Source: DAOUBA01 sp034432855
GTDB taxonomy: Bacteria; Chloroflexota; Anaerolineae; B4-G1
Length of the DNA stretch: 15,611 bases
Reading direction: 5' to 3'
Assembly: GCA_034432855.1 (NCBI GenBank)
Contig: DAOUBA010000188.1
Location: 1 to 15,611 of the forward strand
This document shows positions 1 through 7,321 of the stretch, one piece after another. The notes under the pieces were generated by a model. It made no database searches. It was not told the origin of the DNA and was given only the letters and a program-made list of their open reading frames with translations. The first letter of the stretch is position 1, and the number at the start of each line of letters is the position of its first letter. The position numbers and the translations under genes are program-made.

Positions 1-59
1 TACCGTTCGTAATTTAAGGCCGCTTGGATTTCGGGTGTGAACTCGAGTTGGATAGTCAT
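1..59 (-). CDS. probable IS630-family transposase, N-terminal fragment cut by window edge
   Basis: Reading leftward from an ATG at 59, the frame stays open to the window edge and begins MTIQLEFTPEIQAALNYER. From memory, this opening resembles the N-terminus of IS630-type transposases and stand-alone helix-turn-helix proteins of cyanobacteria and Chloroflexota. In those proteins it precedes the DNA-binding helix-turn-helix, with the DDE catalytic domain further on. Only 19 codons are visible, so neither the helix-turn-helix nor the catalytic residues can be checked. A promoter lies immediately upstream, and its -10 box ends only 7 bases before the ATG. No Shine-Dalgarno sequence is visible, so the mRNA could be leaderless. 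It follows the 42-residue peptide gene on the same strand. The family call is moderate to weak; that a coding start lies here is more likely than not. Confidence 0.45.
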   Translation of the reverse strand, partial: MTIQLEFTPEIQAALNYER

Positions 60-66
60 GGGCACA

Positions 67-94
67 ATCATACCACGTTACGCCGAGGCGCCAA
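67..94 (-). promoter_or_regulatory. sigma70-type promoter for the left-edge gene
   Basis: On the minus strand, TTGGCG (94-89) and TATGAT (72-67) are separated by 16 bases. The -10 is one base from consensus and the -35 matches in four of six positions. Transcription would start close to the ATG at 59, giving a leaderless or nearly leaderless mRNA. The promoter overlaps the last codons of the 42-residue peptide gene. Confidence 0.5.
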
Positions 95-206
95 AAACCG
101 CAGTTTGTGCCCGCGGGCAGTATAAAATGGCCTTACACCCGGCCAGTCCCATGATCAGCGCTCCAAGCAGGCAAAGGTAAATTTTCCCGATCTCCTGTTC
201 ACTCAT
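78..206 (-). CDS. small hydrophobic membrane peptide (42 aa), translationally coupled
   Basis: A 42-codon frame starts at ATG 206 and ends with TAA at 80-78. It begins MSEQEIGKIYLCLLGALIMG and has one hydrophobic stretch at residues 9-29 that could span the membrane or act as a signal sequence. Its ATG overlaps the TGA of the upstream 219-residue gene as ATGA, the same coupling used repeatedly in this window, and GGAG lies a few bases upstream. The tail after residue 30 (CPRAQTAVFGASA) is not membrane-like and runs into the promoter of the left-edge gene. The natural C-terminus may therefore have been replaced when a mobile element inserted. I recognise no family. The overlap and hydrophobicity are seen; that the peptide is made is inferred. 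Confidence 0.45.
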   Translation of the reverse strand: MSEQEIGKIYLCLLGALIMGLAGCKAILYCPRAQTAVFGASA

Positions 207-862
207 CTCTGCTCCGAGGTAACGGCGAAACTTTCCAGAATGTGCGTTACGAGCTGCTCATAGGCAGTAGAAAAGCTGGCACGGGTGATGGTATCGGCAT
301 TGGCAGGTGGGGCATAGCCGATCCATAGATAATAAACCATTTGTTCGGCCAAGATGTATATCGAAGCGCCTTCTACAAAAGGTCCAGCGCCATCGGCAAT
401 CTCGCGCCGCACGATCAAGGCCGGCATCCCGTTAATTCTTGTCCAGGTACCGGAGGGTAGAAGAGGAATAAGAGCCGCGCTAGTGGCTGTACCCCGCTCG
501 TCAACGGAAGGATTGCGTACCTGTGGGTCCGGCAGCCAATGGCCTACCGGATCAGCCGCAAAGTCCATCTTGACAAAGCCCCTGAGCAGAGCGGATGGGC
601 GCAGTTCCTGGTTGCCAATAGCAAGATCACCATAAAAGACCCAGCGGTCTGGAGTCACTCCCATTTCCTTATACCAAGTGGCCGGTATCCGGAAACTATA
701 CCCGTAATAACTGTCGGCGATAGTAATCCATTCAGTCTGATCTATCAGGGAGAGATCCCGGACTTGGGCTCGGGATTGTCGTTGGTAGAAGACGCTTCCG
801 AGCAAAATCAGAATGCACAGCACTATGAGCCCTACCCGTAACGGCGCTTTAGATTTGAACAT
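203..862 (-). CDS. membrane-anchored extracytoplasmic protein with PsbP-like sensor/stress domain
   Basis: This 219-residue protein has a basic N-terminus and one hydrophobic segment at about residues 8-26. It is followed by a soluble domain that should lie outside the membrane. The domain opens with SYYGYSFRIPATWYKEM and ends near THILESFAV. That Y-x-F-x-x-P-x-x-W opening and amphipathic end resemble the exported PsbP-like domains common in Chloroflexota secreted proteins. A related signature appears in the proteins at 4072-5317 and 7938-10259 of this window. The start is well supported: AGGAGGT lies just upstream of the ATG at 862. It begins 21 bases after the stop of the M23 peptidase gene and overlaps the 42-residue peptide gene at its own stop, so it is an internal operon gene. 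The frame is intact, unlike the two upstream genes. Its function is unknown. Confidence 0.8.
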   Translation of the reverse strand: MFKSKAPLRVGLIVLCILILLGSVFYQRQSRAQVRDLSLIDQTEWITIADSYYGYSFRIPATWYKEMGVTPDRWVFYGDLAIGNQELRPSALLRGFVKMDFAADPVGHWLPDPQVRNPSVDERGTATSAALIPLLPSGTWTRINGMPALIVRREIADGAGPFVEGASIYILAEQMVYYLWIGYAPPANADTITRASFSTAYEQLVTHILESFAVTSEQR

Positions 863-883
863 GGGTGCACCTCCTGGAATGAT

Positions 884-2066
884 TCAGAAATCTCTGACGA
901 ACATGATTGCGTCGTAGGCCACTCTCTGTCCGTCACTTGTCTGATTGGTCAATCGCACATAAGTGCCACTGGTGCTGAGGTTCCACGTCCCCAGCCTTAC
1001 CCAGTCGTTGTTGTATCCGTTCTGATTAATGGAGACGGTAGCGATCAGGGCGTTGTTGGAGTAGATCTGATAGCGAGCATTGCCGGTCAAAGTTAGACTG
1101 CTGTGATTAGGAGCAAACACGTAAATGTGATAGTTCCCTGAAGCCGGCAAAGAGGGTGTCCATGTCCCGATGTAGTACGGCGCATACCACGAGGTGGCGT
1201 GATTGCATGGAATGTGCGCCTGCACTTCGTACCGTCTTTCCTGGGATAAATTAGGCCACCAGTCGGCCCAATAGTCAACGGTGGTGCCGTTGACGTAGGT
1301 ATAGTACATGTCGCTATCTATGCCGATGCCGGTCATGCGATACCAGTAGGGGCAACTGTTGGGCGGGCACTCCATCCAAGACGACCCAGAAATCCGTCCC
1401 TTCTTGAAGCCGCCTGTATTATCAGGGGTGTCGTCTATCGTCACAACGGCGCCATCAGGTACAGGGGCAACGAGAGGAGAGCCAGCCCACTGACCCTCCG
1501 ACCACAGGTTGGGGTTGAAAGGATCCACCGGGCTATTGTTCAATTTCACCGCAAAATGCAGGTGCGGGCCGGTGGACCAACCGGTATTGCCAGTCGTGCC
1601 GATCATCTGGCCTTTGGGGAGCGATTGTCCCACCTGGACGGTGATCGCGCTCAGGTGGCAGTACGTGGTCTCGTAACCGCCGCTGTGGGCGATCTTGACG
1701 TAGAGGCCACAGCCACACTGTTGGGCCCTGGCGGGATCGTAGCCTGGATCACCGGGGCGTAATCGGTACTCGTGGCAGCTATTAGGTGGGTTCTGTGTGT
1801 TCCATGGATTGGGATATTGAGGATTTATTGTACCACCCTGCTGTTATTGTGCCTCCAGCGGCGGCCAGGACGCGGTTGCCGATGGTGAAACTGAAGTCGT
1901 AGGCCTGGTGGGAGGGACTGTAGCCCTGGCTGATGGTCGTTGTGCCATAGTAGGGAGAGGCCAGAAACGGCGTCTGCGCCGTTGCCGGCGTGATCGGCAT
2001 CAGATCGAGCGTCCAAACCACGACCAACCCCAGCGCGATGGCTAGTTTTGCGAGTTTCCTGCTCAT
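884..2066 (-). pseudogene. secreted M23 (LytM-type) metallopeptidase with golvesin-like C-terminal domain, frameshifted
   Basis: The gene starts at ATG 2066 (MSRKLAKLAIALG), which overlaps the upstream TGA as ATGA and follows GGAAGGG. A signal peptide ends near the alanines before QTPFLASPYYG. The M23 zinc ligands are visible as HQAYD in the first part and HLHF in the second, with TYCHLS and GNTGWSTGPHLHF between, as in peptidoglycan endopeptidases. After the peptidase domain, roughly 190 residues match the golvesin/Xly carbohydrate-binding-like pattern, from VVTIDDTPDN through GTWTPSLPASGNYHIYVF to VAYDAIMFVRDF. The frame breaks at the TTT at 1824-1826. Dropping one base joins WYN to NPQYPNPWN and restores a protein of about 392 residues. 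As written, translation stops at 1782. The M23 identification is firm; whether the break is real or an assembly error is open. Confidence 0.8.
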
Positions 2067-3377
2067 CGTCCCTTCCCTCCCAGCCACCACAGTCCACCCT
2101 TGTTTCGACCATCGTTGGTCACCTGGTGCAGGCCGCTGCCGTCCGCTTTGGCGATCCATATCTCACGCACGAGCCGCCCTTCGGGACGGCGCTCAAAGGC
2201 GATCATCGAGCCGTCCGGCGACCAAGTCGGATAGACGCTATCACGGGACAGCACCCGCAATTGCCCAGTGCTTGGGTTTTGCAGGTAGATGTTCACTCCT
2301 GTGATTCCATCATCATCCTGGCCTTTTTCCAGGGAACGTTCACGGGCGCAGTAGACGAACCTTGTTCCGTCAGGAGACCAAATGGGGGGACCCGTTGCTA
2401 AATCTTGCGCTTCTACGAAACGTTCGTCGGGCAGTACATCTCTGCCTTGACCATCCATTGCTTTGAGCGACCCCTCGTCTCTGTAGTAGATAGCCTGCCG
2501 GTTCAACGAGAGGGATTCGAAATAGACGTCCTCCTTGAGTTTCTCAGCTTTGCCACTGTTTGCGTCAACGATCCAGATGGTATCAAGTTCTTAAAGGGGA
2601 GGTGAAAGTGCGTACAGCGAGGACGATGTGCCCGTCTGCCAACACGGCCACGCGGCGCACATTGTCGCCCCATAGGCCCAAGGTCTTGAGGTCGAGCAAA
2701 GCAGTTTGCTCGCCGCCGGGAACATCCACCAACCATATCTGATGATTGGCGCCAACAATGAGCCTGTGGCCATTTGGATACCAAAGGGTCCAATCTATCA
2801 CCTTGCCTTGGAGTATAGACCAAGCCTGACCGGTGCGCAGGTCTATGACGCACGCCGGAATTGCCCACATCGGCGGCAACGCGATGGCATACCGGCCATC
2901 CGACGAAGGCTCTATGGCACCGTCACAAACCCAATCCGCAGGCGTGCCCTCCGGTAGTTGAGGGATCACCGGTCTGGGTTCTGCCAGGGGGTTCCCCTTC
3001 TCGTCCAGTGGCAGGATGTACGGCACCCACTGGTGAGGAACCTGCGCCATCTCAGGAGGCGCCTCGCCGCCGTAGACGAGGAACCACGGGGCGTCAACCG
3101 CCGCTTCTCCGGTCGCTTCGGGCACGAGAGATGGAAGGACAATTGGCTGCTCTCTCTGCGGCACCATCGTGTTTAGAGCAACAGTGGGTATCGCCGGTGC
3201 TGTCGGCAGGGGTGGTCCGGCAGCCTCGCTAGGTGGTCGGATGGAGCGAAGCAACGTGCCTGCTCCTACCACCAGGGCGGCCAGCGCTAGCAGGCCGACG
3301 ACTCCATTTAACACGTTATGCAGACGCTTCGTCGCTTCACCTCCGCCACCAATACCGACGCTGAAATTGATTCGCGT
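2063..3377 (-). pseudogene. membrane-anchored TolB/WD40-like beta-propeller protein, frameshifted and lacking a normal start
   Basis: The first part (to 2583) has a short glycine-rich N-terminus, one membrane segment (VVGLLALAALVVGAG), a proline-rich linker and propeller strands. The second part continues with blades such as IWIVDANSGKAEKL, PIWSPDGTRFVYC and PTWSPDGSMIAFE, then stops at 2063, overlapping the peptidase start. The two parts are in different frames. Removing one A opposite 2591-2592 gives FTSPLELDTIWIVDANSG and a protein of about 437 residues. The Shine-Dalgarno GGAGG at 3390-3386 is followed eight bases later by ACG, reading ACG-CGA-ATC-AAT-TTC, where RINFSVGIGGGGEATKRL would follow. 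The nearest standard start in frame is GTG at 3314, which would drop this segment. Propeller proteins of this type often bind envelope ligands or partners. The family is clear, the function is not. Confidence 0.75.
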
Positions 3378-3401
3378 ATTTCAGACCTCCTCGCGTATCT
3401 T

Positions 3402-3422
3402 GCCAGCAAAGTGGTTGCCGGC
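3402..3422 (-). repeat. hairpin just upstream of the propeller gene's ribosome binding site
   Basis: GCCAGCAA (3402-3409) and TTGCCGGC (3415-3422) form an eight-pair stem with one G-U pair and a five-base loop. It lies about 12 bases upstream of the GGAGG at 3390-3386. It could influence translation or mRNA stability; no such role is shown. Confidence 0.4.
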
Positions 3423-3939
3423 TGAGTATTTGCCCGCATTTGCGTCGCGGCGCGGGCGCCGCCGCACCTCCGTCTCGTGGATGAGACGCCGGGAGTTCCC
3501 CCGTGATACAGGCCCCTCCCCGCCGGGCCATTGCCCGCAGTTGCCACCCTCTCGCGCGTACTTCTCAAGATGCGCCCGCCTGGATTTCCCCCGGCCTGAA
3601 CGGGTTGCGGCGCTTCAAGGGCCGTTGTCCTGTCGGGTATGCCGCCCGACAAGATCATCCTACCAAACTTTCGGCGGTTTGTCATCATGGAAAACCGGAA
3701 TTTTTTGTCGCAGAAACTCTCCTCACCTGGACGAGCTGGGACCAAACACAAGTCTTTTGCCACGAATTTCACGAAAATTTTCCGGCCATTCATGTCAATT
3801 TGCAGCCAATGGGTGACGACGGCACGGATTTCTTGCTCAACAGCACCTCCCCGCCCGCTACCTGCCGCACCGCCGCTACCATCTGCTCCCCGCTGTAACG
3901 GCCTGCGTGCTAAAGTCGCCCGCCACAGGCCTTCGGCCT

Positions 3940-3961
3940 CCGGTCGGCCTGCGCCGACCGG
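3940..3961. repeat. GC-rich inverted repeat
   Basis: CCGGTCGGC and GCCGACCGG form a perfect nine-pair stem with a CTGC loop. Nearby arms (CGTAGGC at 3965-3971 with GCCTACG at 3997-4003, and GCTGATT/AATCAGC at 4007-4023) suggest one folded unit of about 90 bases, perhaps a dispersed intergenic repeat. Confidence 0.45.
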
Positions 3962-4006
3962 GAGCGTAGGCGTAGGTCGATTCCCGGCGCAGTTTTGCCT
4001 ACGGAG

Positions 4007-4023
4007 GCTGATTTTCAATCAGC
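4007..4023 (-). terminator. possible terminator-like hairpin after the sensor-like gene
   Basis: GCTGATT-TTC-AATCAGC is a perfect seven-pair stem with a three-base loop, 48 bases past the stop codon at 4072. No T-run follows on the minus strand, so it is at best a non-canonical terminator. Confidence 0.3.
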
Positions 4024-4071
4024 GCACAGCGGTGGGCAGCTGGGGAGGTAATTACGTCGGATGACGGACCA

Positions 4072-5317
4072 TCAGTTATCGCTGGCACATCTGGGTGGCC
4101 CATAGGCGCGCCGGACCTCTTCCCACAGGGTATCTGGAATCTTCGCCGGGACTATCTCTGCGGAGAAACGGAAGGAGTCTATTATCTGGCGCATAATTGT
4201 GACTTGTTCCTCGTCGCACTGCAGTGTGAACCACAGGCGATAGCCATATGCCCCGTTGCCGACAAGGACGGTAAGCATAGGGCTGATCGCTGCTGGATCA
4301 TCGGTAAAAATCATTGCAGGATACCCAGCCACTTCGGCATTCGGCTCCACTGCCGGACACGGCTCTCTCGCGCAAAACTCCTCCAGCCATGCTCTGAAAT
4401 CTGGTGTGGACATTGGCCAGATATCCACGTCAAGAGCACCCTGCGGGCCTGCAAATGAATGCCGCCTGATGATGGTTATCCCATTAGAAAAACCCTCATC
4501 AATGGAGATGGAGGCCCGCCAGTTTGTCGGATACGCCAGGGCGAAACCGTACTTGAGGTCTTCGTAGCACACCCACCCTGCCTCGGACGAAGAAGCGGGT
4601 ATGCACGTGCGGGTGGACAGACTGTTTTTCTGGCACTCCCACTTTGTTGTCGGCGAAAGGGCAGGTGGACAGAGAGCGGCGAATTCGCCGGTCAGATCCA
4701 GGAGGATCACACGAATGGCGGCAAGCGTGTTGGGGGTTGTGGCCTCTATGCTCCGAAAGCCCGTCACTTCGAGAGGCACCCCCGGTGTAATGTCCCAGAA
4801 CTTTGCCGGGCTCCCGTCGGCGTAGCGCACGATGGTGCCGTCCAGCCAGGGGATGGACCAGGTTGTGCCGTCGGCATCCTGCAAGGTGACGACCTGCGCG
4901 CTGGCGGCGTTGTCCACCACCGTTCCGGTCACCGTGATGGCCTCTCGGGTAGTGGGTATGGCGACCCAGGGGGGTGTCTTGGGGAGATGGTCAATCTCGC
5001 GCCCGGCGGTGTCCACAAAGCGCACGGTAACGGGGGGCAGGGTCTCTTTGGGTAGCGGCGTGCCCTGTTCCGATTGAGTGACCTGAGGCCCCGGGAGTCG
5101 GATCACCTGGTAGCCGGTGGCGGTCGGCTCGACGGTGATGGCGTATACGTCGCCCTGCTGCTGGGCGGCGAGGACGCGATGGAGGAGCACCCACAGTTCG
5201 ATCTCCTGGCCTGTGGTGAGGTTCCGCGTATCCGCCTCGCAGAGTCCCGTGACGTCCTCGGCCCATATCGTATCTGTAGAACAACGTCTCAGCCGCGTCG
5301 AGGTCGTCAGTGGCGAT
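4072..5317 (-). CDS. extracytoplasmic sensor-like protein, N-terminally truncated and fused behind an ECF sigma 5' remnant
   Basis: The open frame reaches 5373, but its furthest GTG is inside the promoter -35 box and cannot be the start. The protein has two visible parts. The first, about 120 residues from VTVTGTVVDNAASAQVVTLQ, has an OB-like strand pattern. The second, from YEDLKYGFALAYPTNWRASI to QIIDSFRFSAE, resembles the PsbP-like domain of the 219-residue protein. The piece LTGEFAAL also occurs in the anti-sigma ectodomain at 7938-10259. No signal peptide or membrane segment is present. The DNA from 5317 to about 5267 instead reads, in another frame, IATDDLDAAETLFYRYD, similar to the start of the ECF sigma at 10256. 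I infer a deletion that joined a sigma gene start to the ectodomain of its anti-sigma partner. The best remaining start is GTG 5190, so the product may be non-functional. Confidence 0.5.
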
Positions 5318-5344
5318 GGGGCAACTCCTGTACGTTCTATCGAG

Positions 5345-5374
5345 TAGGACGAACGACGGCCGGATGGGGTCACG
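5345..5374 (-). promoter_or_regulatory. ECF-sigma-type promoter (copy A)
   Basis: On the minus strand, CGTGACC (5374-5368) and CGTCCTA (5351-5345) are 16 bases apart, the usual geometry and -10 core (CGTC) of ECF promoters. About 60 bases of this region, including ATAGAAC and ACAGGAGTTGC downstream, match the region upstream of the ECF sigma gene at 10256. The two are probably copies read by the same or related sigma factors. Confidence 0.6.
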
Positions 5375-5390
5375 AGCGAAAGCGGGCCGT

Positions 5391-5413
5391 AACCCGGCGC
5401 TTTCCGGCGGGTT
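5391..5413. repeat. hairpin between divergent promoters
   Basis: AACCCG (5391-5396) pairs with CGGGTT (5408-5413) in the 58 bases between the ECF-type promoter (minus) and the sigma70 promoter (plus). It could be an operator or mRNA structure; no function is evident. Confidence 0.35.
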
Positions 5414-5431
5414 ATATCTCTCGAGAAGAGA

Positions 5432-5459
5432 TTGCCATACGGCTCAAGTCAGGTATAAT
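5432..5459 (+). promoter_or_regulatory. sigma70-type promoter for the prenyltransferase-methyltransferase pair
   Basis: TTGCCA (5432-5437) and a perfect TATAAT (5454-5459) are 16 bases apart, 33 bases before the ATG at 5493. GGAGGT at 5482-5487 is the ribosome binding site. This is the cleanest promoter in the window. Confidence 0.75.
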
Positions 5460-5492
5460 GCTCCTATCCCTGATTCTACACGGAGGTCAGCG

Positions 5493-6383
5493 ATGCGTCA
5501 ATGGCTCACCCGTATTCTGCCCCCCAAGTGGGCGCCCTACGTGCTGCACCTGCGCCTGGCCGGCGCGCCGATCGTGATTGCCCAGATGTCGGTAGGATTC
5601 TTGCTGGCCAACGGGTTGCACTTGACCGCCGACGCGCTGGCCCGCTGGGGGCTGGCGGCGCTTTCCTGGGCGGTGCTGGGCAGCGGGGGGACGCTTGCGC
5701 TCAACAGCGCCTTCGACAAAGACGAAGGGGACATCGCCTTCCTGCACAATCCTCCCAGGCCGCCGCGCCTGTTGGCCCCTTTCGCTCTGATCGTGATGGC
5801 CATCGGGCTGGTCATCGCGCTGTTCATCAGCGCGCGCTTCGTCGCAGCCTACCTGATCTGCTTTGTGATGTCGGTCCTCTACTCGGCGCCGCCGTTCCGC
5901 ATGAAGAGTCGGCCGGGAGCGGATATGCTGATCAGCGCCAGCGGTTACGGGGCGATGACCGTCTATTCCGGCTGGGCGGCGTTGAACCGACCACTCGTCC
6001 CCCCCATCCCCAGCGTGGTGGCGGCCTTTTTCTGCCTTCTTGCGGCCTGGTACCCGATCACGCAATTCTACCAGATGGAGGAGGACCAGCGGCGCGGCGA
6101 CCGAACATTGACGCTGACCATCGGCAAGCGCAACGGGTTGCTCCTGGCGACGTTGGCGACGCTGGCGGGGTTTGCCTTCCTGGGCGTGGAAATCGTGCTG
6201 CGCCATTGGGGGCTGCGCTCCATCGGCGTCGGGCTGGCGTTTCTTCTCTGGAGCGCCGTCCTCGTGCACTGGTGGTTCCACTGGCACCAGGCTGACGTGC
6301 TCTATGAACGGACGGGGATGTACCGGTTGGTGGGGGCGTTTGCGGTCACGCAACTGGGTGTGCTGTTGGCAATGTCGCCCTAG
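5493..6383 (+). CDS. UbiA-family prenyltransferase
   Basis: This 296-residue polytopic membrane protein has about eight hydrophobic segments. It carries both aspartate-rich motifs of the UbiA superfamily, which bind the Mg-diphosphate of a prenyl donor: NSAFDKDEGD at residues 71-80 and MEEDQRRGDRT at 195-205. The stretch VLYSAPPFRMKSRPGADML at about 128-146 matches the loop seen in lycopene elongase-like and chlorophyll synthase-like members. The acceptor (quinone, carotenoid or chlorin) cannot be decided from sequence alone. The ATG at 5493 is chosen for its GGAGGT five bases upstream; the frame stays open further left only by chance. It is the first gene of a two-gene unit with the methyltransferase 56 bases downstream. 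That gene could modify the same prenylated product, which is inference. Confidence 0.85.
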   Translation: MRQWLTRILPPKWAPYVLHLRLAGAPIVIAQMSVGFLLANGLHLTADALARWGLAALSWAVLGSGGTLALNSAFDKDEGDIAFLHNPPRPPRLLAPFALIVMAIGLVIALFISARFVAAYLICFVMSVLYSAPPFRMKSRPGADMLISASGYGAMTVYSGWAALNRPLVPPIPSVVAAFFCLLAAWYPITQFYQMEEDQRRGDRTLTLTIGKRNGLLLATLATLAGFAFLGVEIVLRHWGLRSIGVGLAFLLWSAVLVHWWFHWHQADVLYERTGMYRLVGAFAVTQLGVLLAMSP

Positions 6384-6439
6384 GGGGCATCGCGAAGTCG
6401 GTCGCCCGGGGGCCAGGTGCTTTTGGAGGGAGGCTAGAA

Positions 6440-7306
6440 ATGTTGGCAAATCAGATCGCCCAGTCCGAGAACTATAACTTTATTGCGTTCGCCAGAGACG
6501 AAGCGTATAGGGATGCAAACAGGGGACTGCTCTTGAAGGCGTTCTCCTGCCTGCCGTCTCCGTTTTTCCAGGTTGATGTTGCCAGCGGGACAGGGCTTGT
6601 ATCCCAGGAGGTGAGCGCCCTTTGCCAGGAGAAGGGAAAGCGAGGAACGGTCATCGGCATTGACCCGGACCACTTTGCGGTGGAAAGTGCGAGTAGGGAT
6701 ACCCCTTCGACTCCGTATTGTGCCGTCGAATTCGTGGAAGGAAGAGCACAGGACTTGGACAGGCTGCTCGTCGGACGCATTCCGCCAGAAGGCGTGGACT
6801 ATGTGAGTATCCACGATGCGCTCCACGAAATTGAAGAAGAAGACAAGCAGAATGTCCTTCTATCCATCACCAGGATTCTCAAGCCCGGCGGGCTCTTTAC
6901 CTACAACAGCGCGTTTACGACGGCGGCTCTGGAACTCTCTGCGATGCTGATAGGCAAATGGAAAGCAAGGGCTTTCTCGATACTTGGGGGAAAACGCAAC
7001 AGGGAGAGCAAGGGACTGATCATTCATACTCCCGAAGAATACAGGCAAATGATAACCGCTGCCGGGCTTTCGGTGGTCTATGAGGCAAAAAAGACCGTCC
7101 AGATGTCTAGAACTGCACTCGAGAGCATTGCCAGATACCCCAGGTTTATCTACGGTGTTTTTGCAGATCTTGTGGGTGGAGAAAGGATACCGCTTGCGGA
7201 GAAAAGCGGCGCCCTCATTCAGGCGCTGGATGATCTGGGTATTACTGAGGTCCCACGTGTCTGGCACGAGATAATGGCTCGAAAGCCGCTCCCTTCAATG
7301 GGCTGA
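6440..7306 (+). CDS. class I SAM-dependent methyltransferase
   Basis: The 288-residue protein has the Rossmann methyltransferase signatures in order. These are motif I VDVASGTGLVS (residues 45-55), the acidic strand end GIDPD (73-77), VDYVSIHDALHEIEE (119-133, motif IV region) and LKPGGLFTYNS (147-157). SAM-dependent transfer of a methyl group to a small molecule is expected; the substrate is unknown. GGAGGGAGG lies just upstream of the ATG at 6440. The gene follows the UbiA-like gene by 56 bases on the same strand, an arrangement reminiscent of prenylquinone or carotenoid modification. By eye its base composition is lower in GC and richer in AGG/AGA and A-ending codons than the neighbouring genes, hinting at a different origin. 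A UbiE/COQ5-like role is possible but not supported by a specific motif. Confidence 0.82.
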   Translation: MLANQIAQSENYNFIAFARDEAYRDANRGLLLKAFSCLPSPFFQVDVASGTGLVSQEVSALCQEKGKRGTVIGIDPDHFAVESASRDTPSTPYCAVEFVEGRAQDLDRLLVGRIPPEGVDYVSIHDALHEIEEEDKQNVLLSITRILKPGGLFTYNSAFTTAALELSAMLIGKWKARAFSILGGKRNRESKGLIIHTPEEYRQMITAAGLSVVYEAKKTVQMSRTALESIARYPRFIYGVFADLVGGERIPLAEKSGALIQALDDLGITEVPRVWHEIMARKPLPSMG

Positions 7307-7321
7307 CCCCCAGTAGCATCT

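Larger units (their letters stand above)
3378..4071. other. intergenic region with several hairpins, no credible gene
   Basis: All frames across this stretch give low-complexity or arginine-rich translations without domains, so I call it non-coding. It holds inverted repeats at 3402-3422 (GCCAGCAA/TTGCCGGC, one G-U pair, just upstream of the propeller Shine-Dalgarno), 3471-3488 (CGTCTC/GAGACG), 3631-3651 (TGTCGGG/CCCGACA), 3940-3961 (CCGGTCGGC/GCCGACCGG) and 4007-4023 (GCTGATT/AATCAGC). A short direct repeat CACGAA occurs at 3761-3766 and 3770-3775. CGTAGGC at 3965-3971 pairs with GCCTACG at 3997-4003. I found no convincing promoter for the propeller operon here. Confidence 0.6.

Noticed and set aside
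2067..2159. Longer N-terminus for the M23 peptidase starting at 2159
   Set aside because: The extension lies inside the propeller gene and would hide the signal peptide; ATG 2066 has a ribosome binding site and the ATGA overlap.
1824..2600. Programmed frameshifting at the two breaks
   Set aside because: Neither site has a recognisable slippery sequence with a stop codon and stimulatory element; single-base insertion or sequence error is simpler.
3308..4018. Minus-strand open frame of 236 codons
   Set aside because: Low-complexity, arginine-rich translation without domains, overlapping the propeller gene start in another frame; the region is hairpin-rich and reads as non-coding.
5371..5373. 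GTG as start of the 4072 gene
   Set aside because: It is part of the -35 box GTGACC of the ECF-type promoter and has no ribosome binding site.
5487..6449. Minus-strand open frame of 320 codons
   Set aside because: Antisense shadow of the UbiA-family gene; Arg/His/Gln-rich with no recognisable motif.
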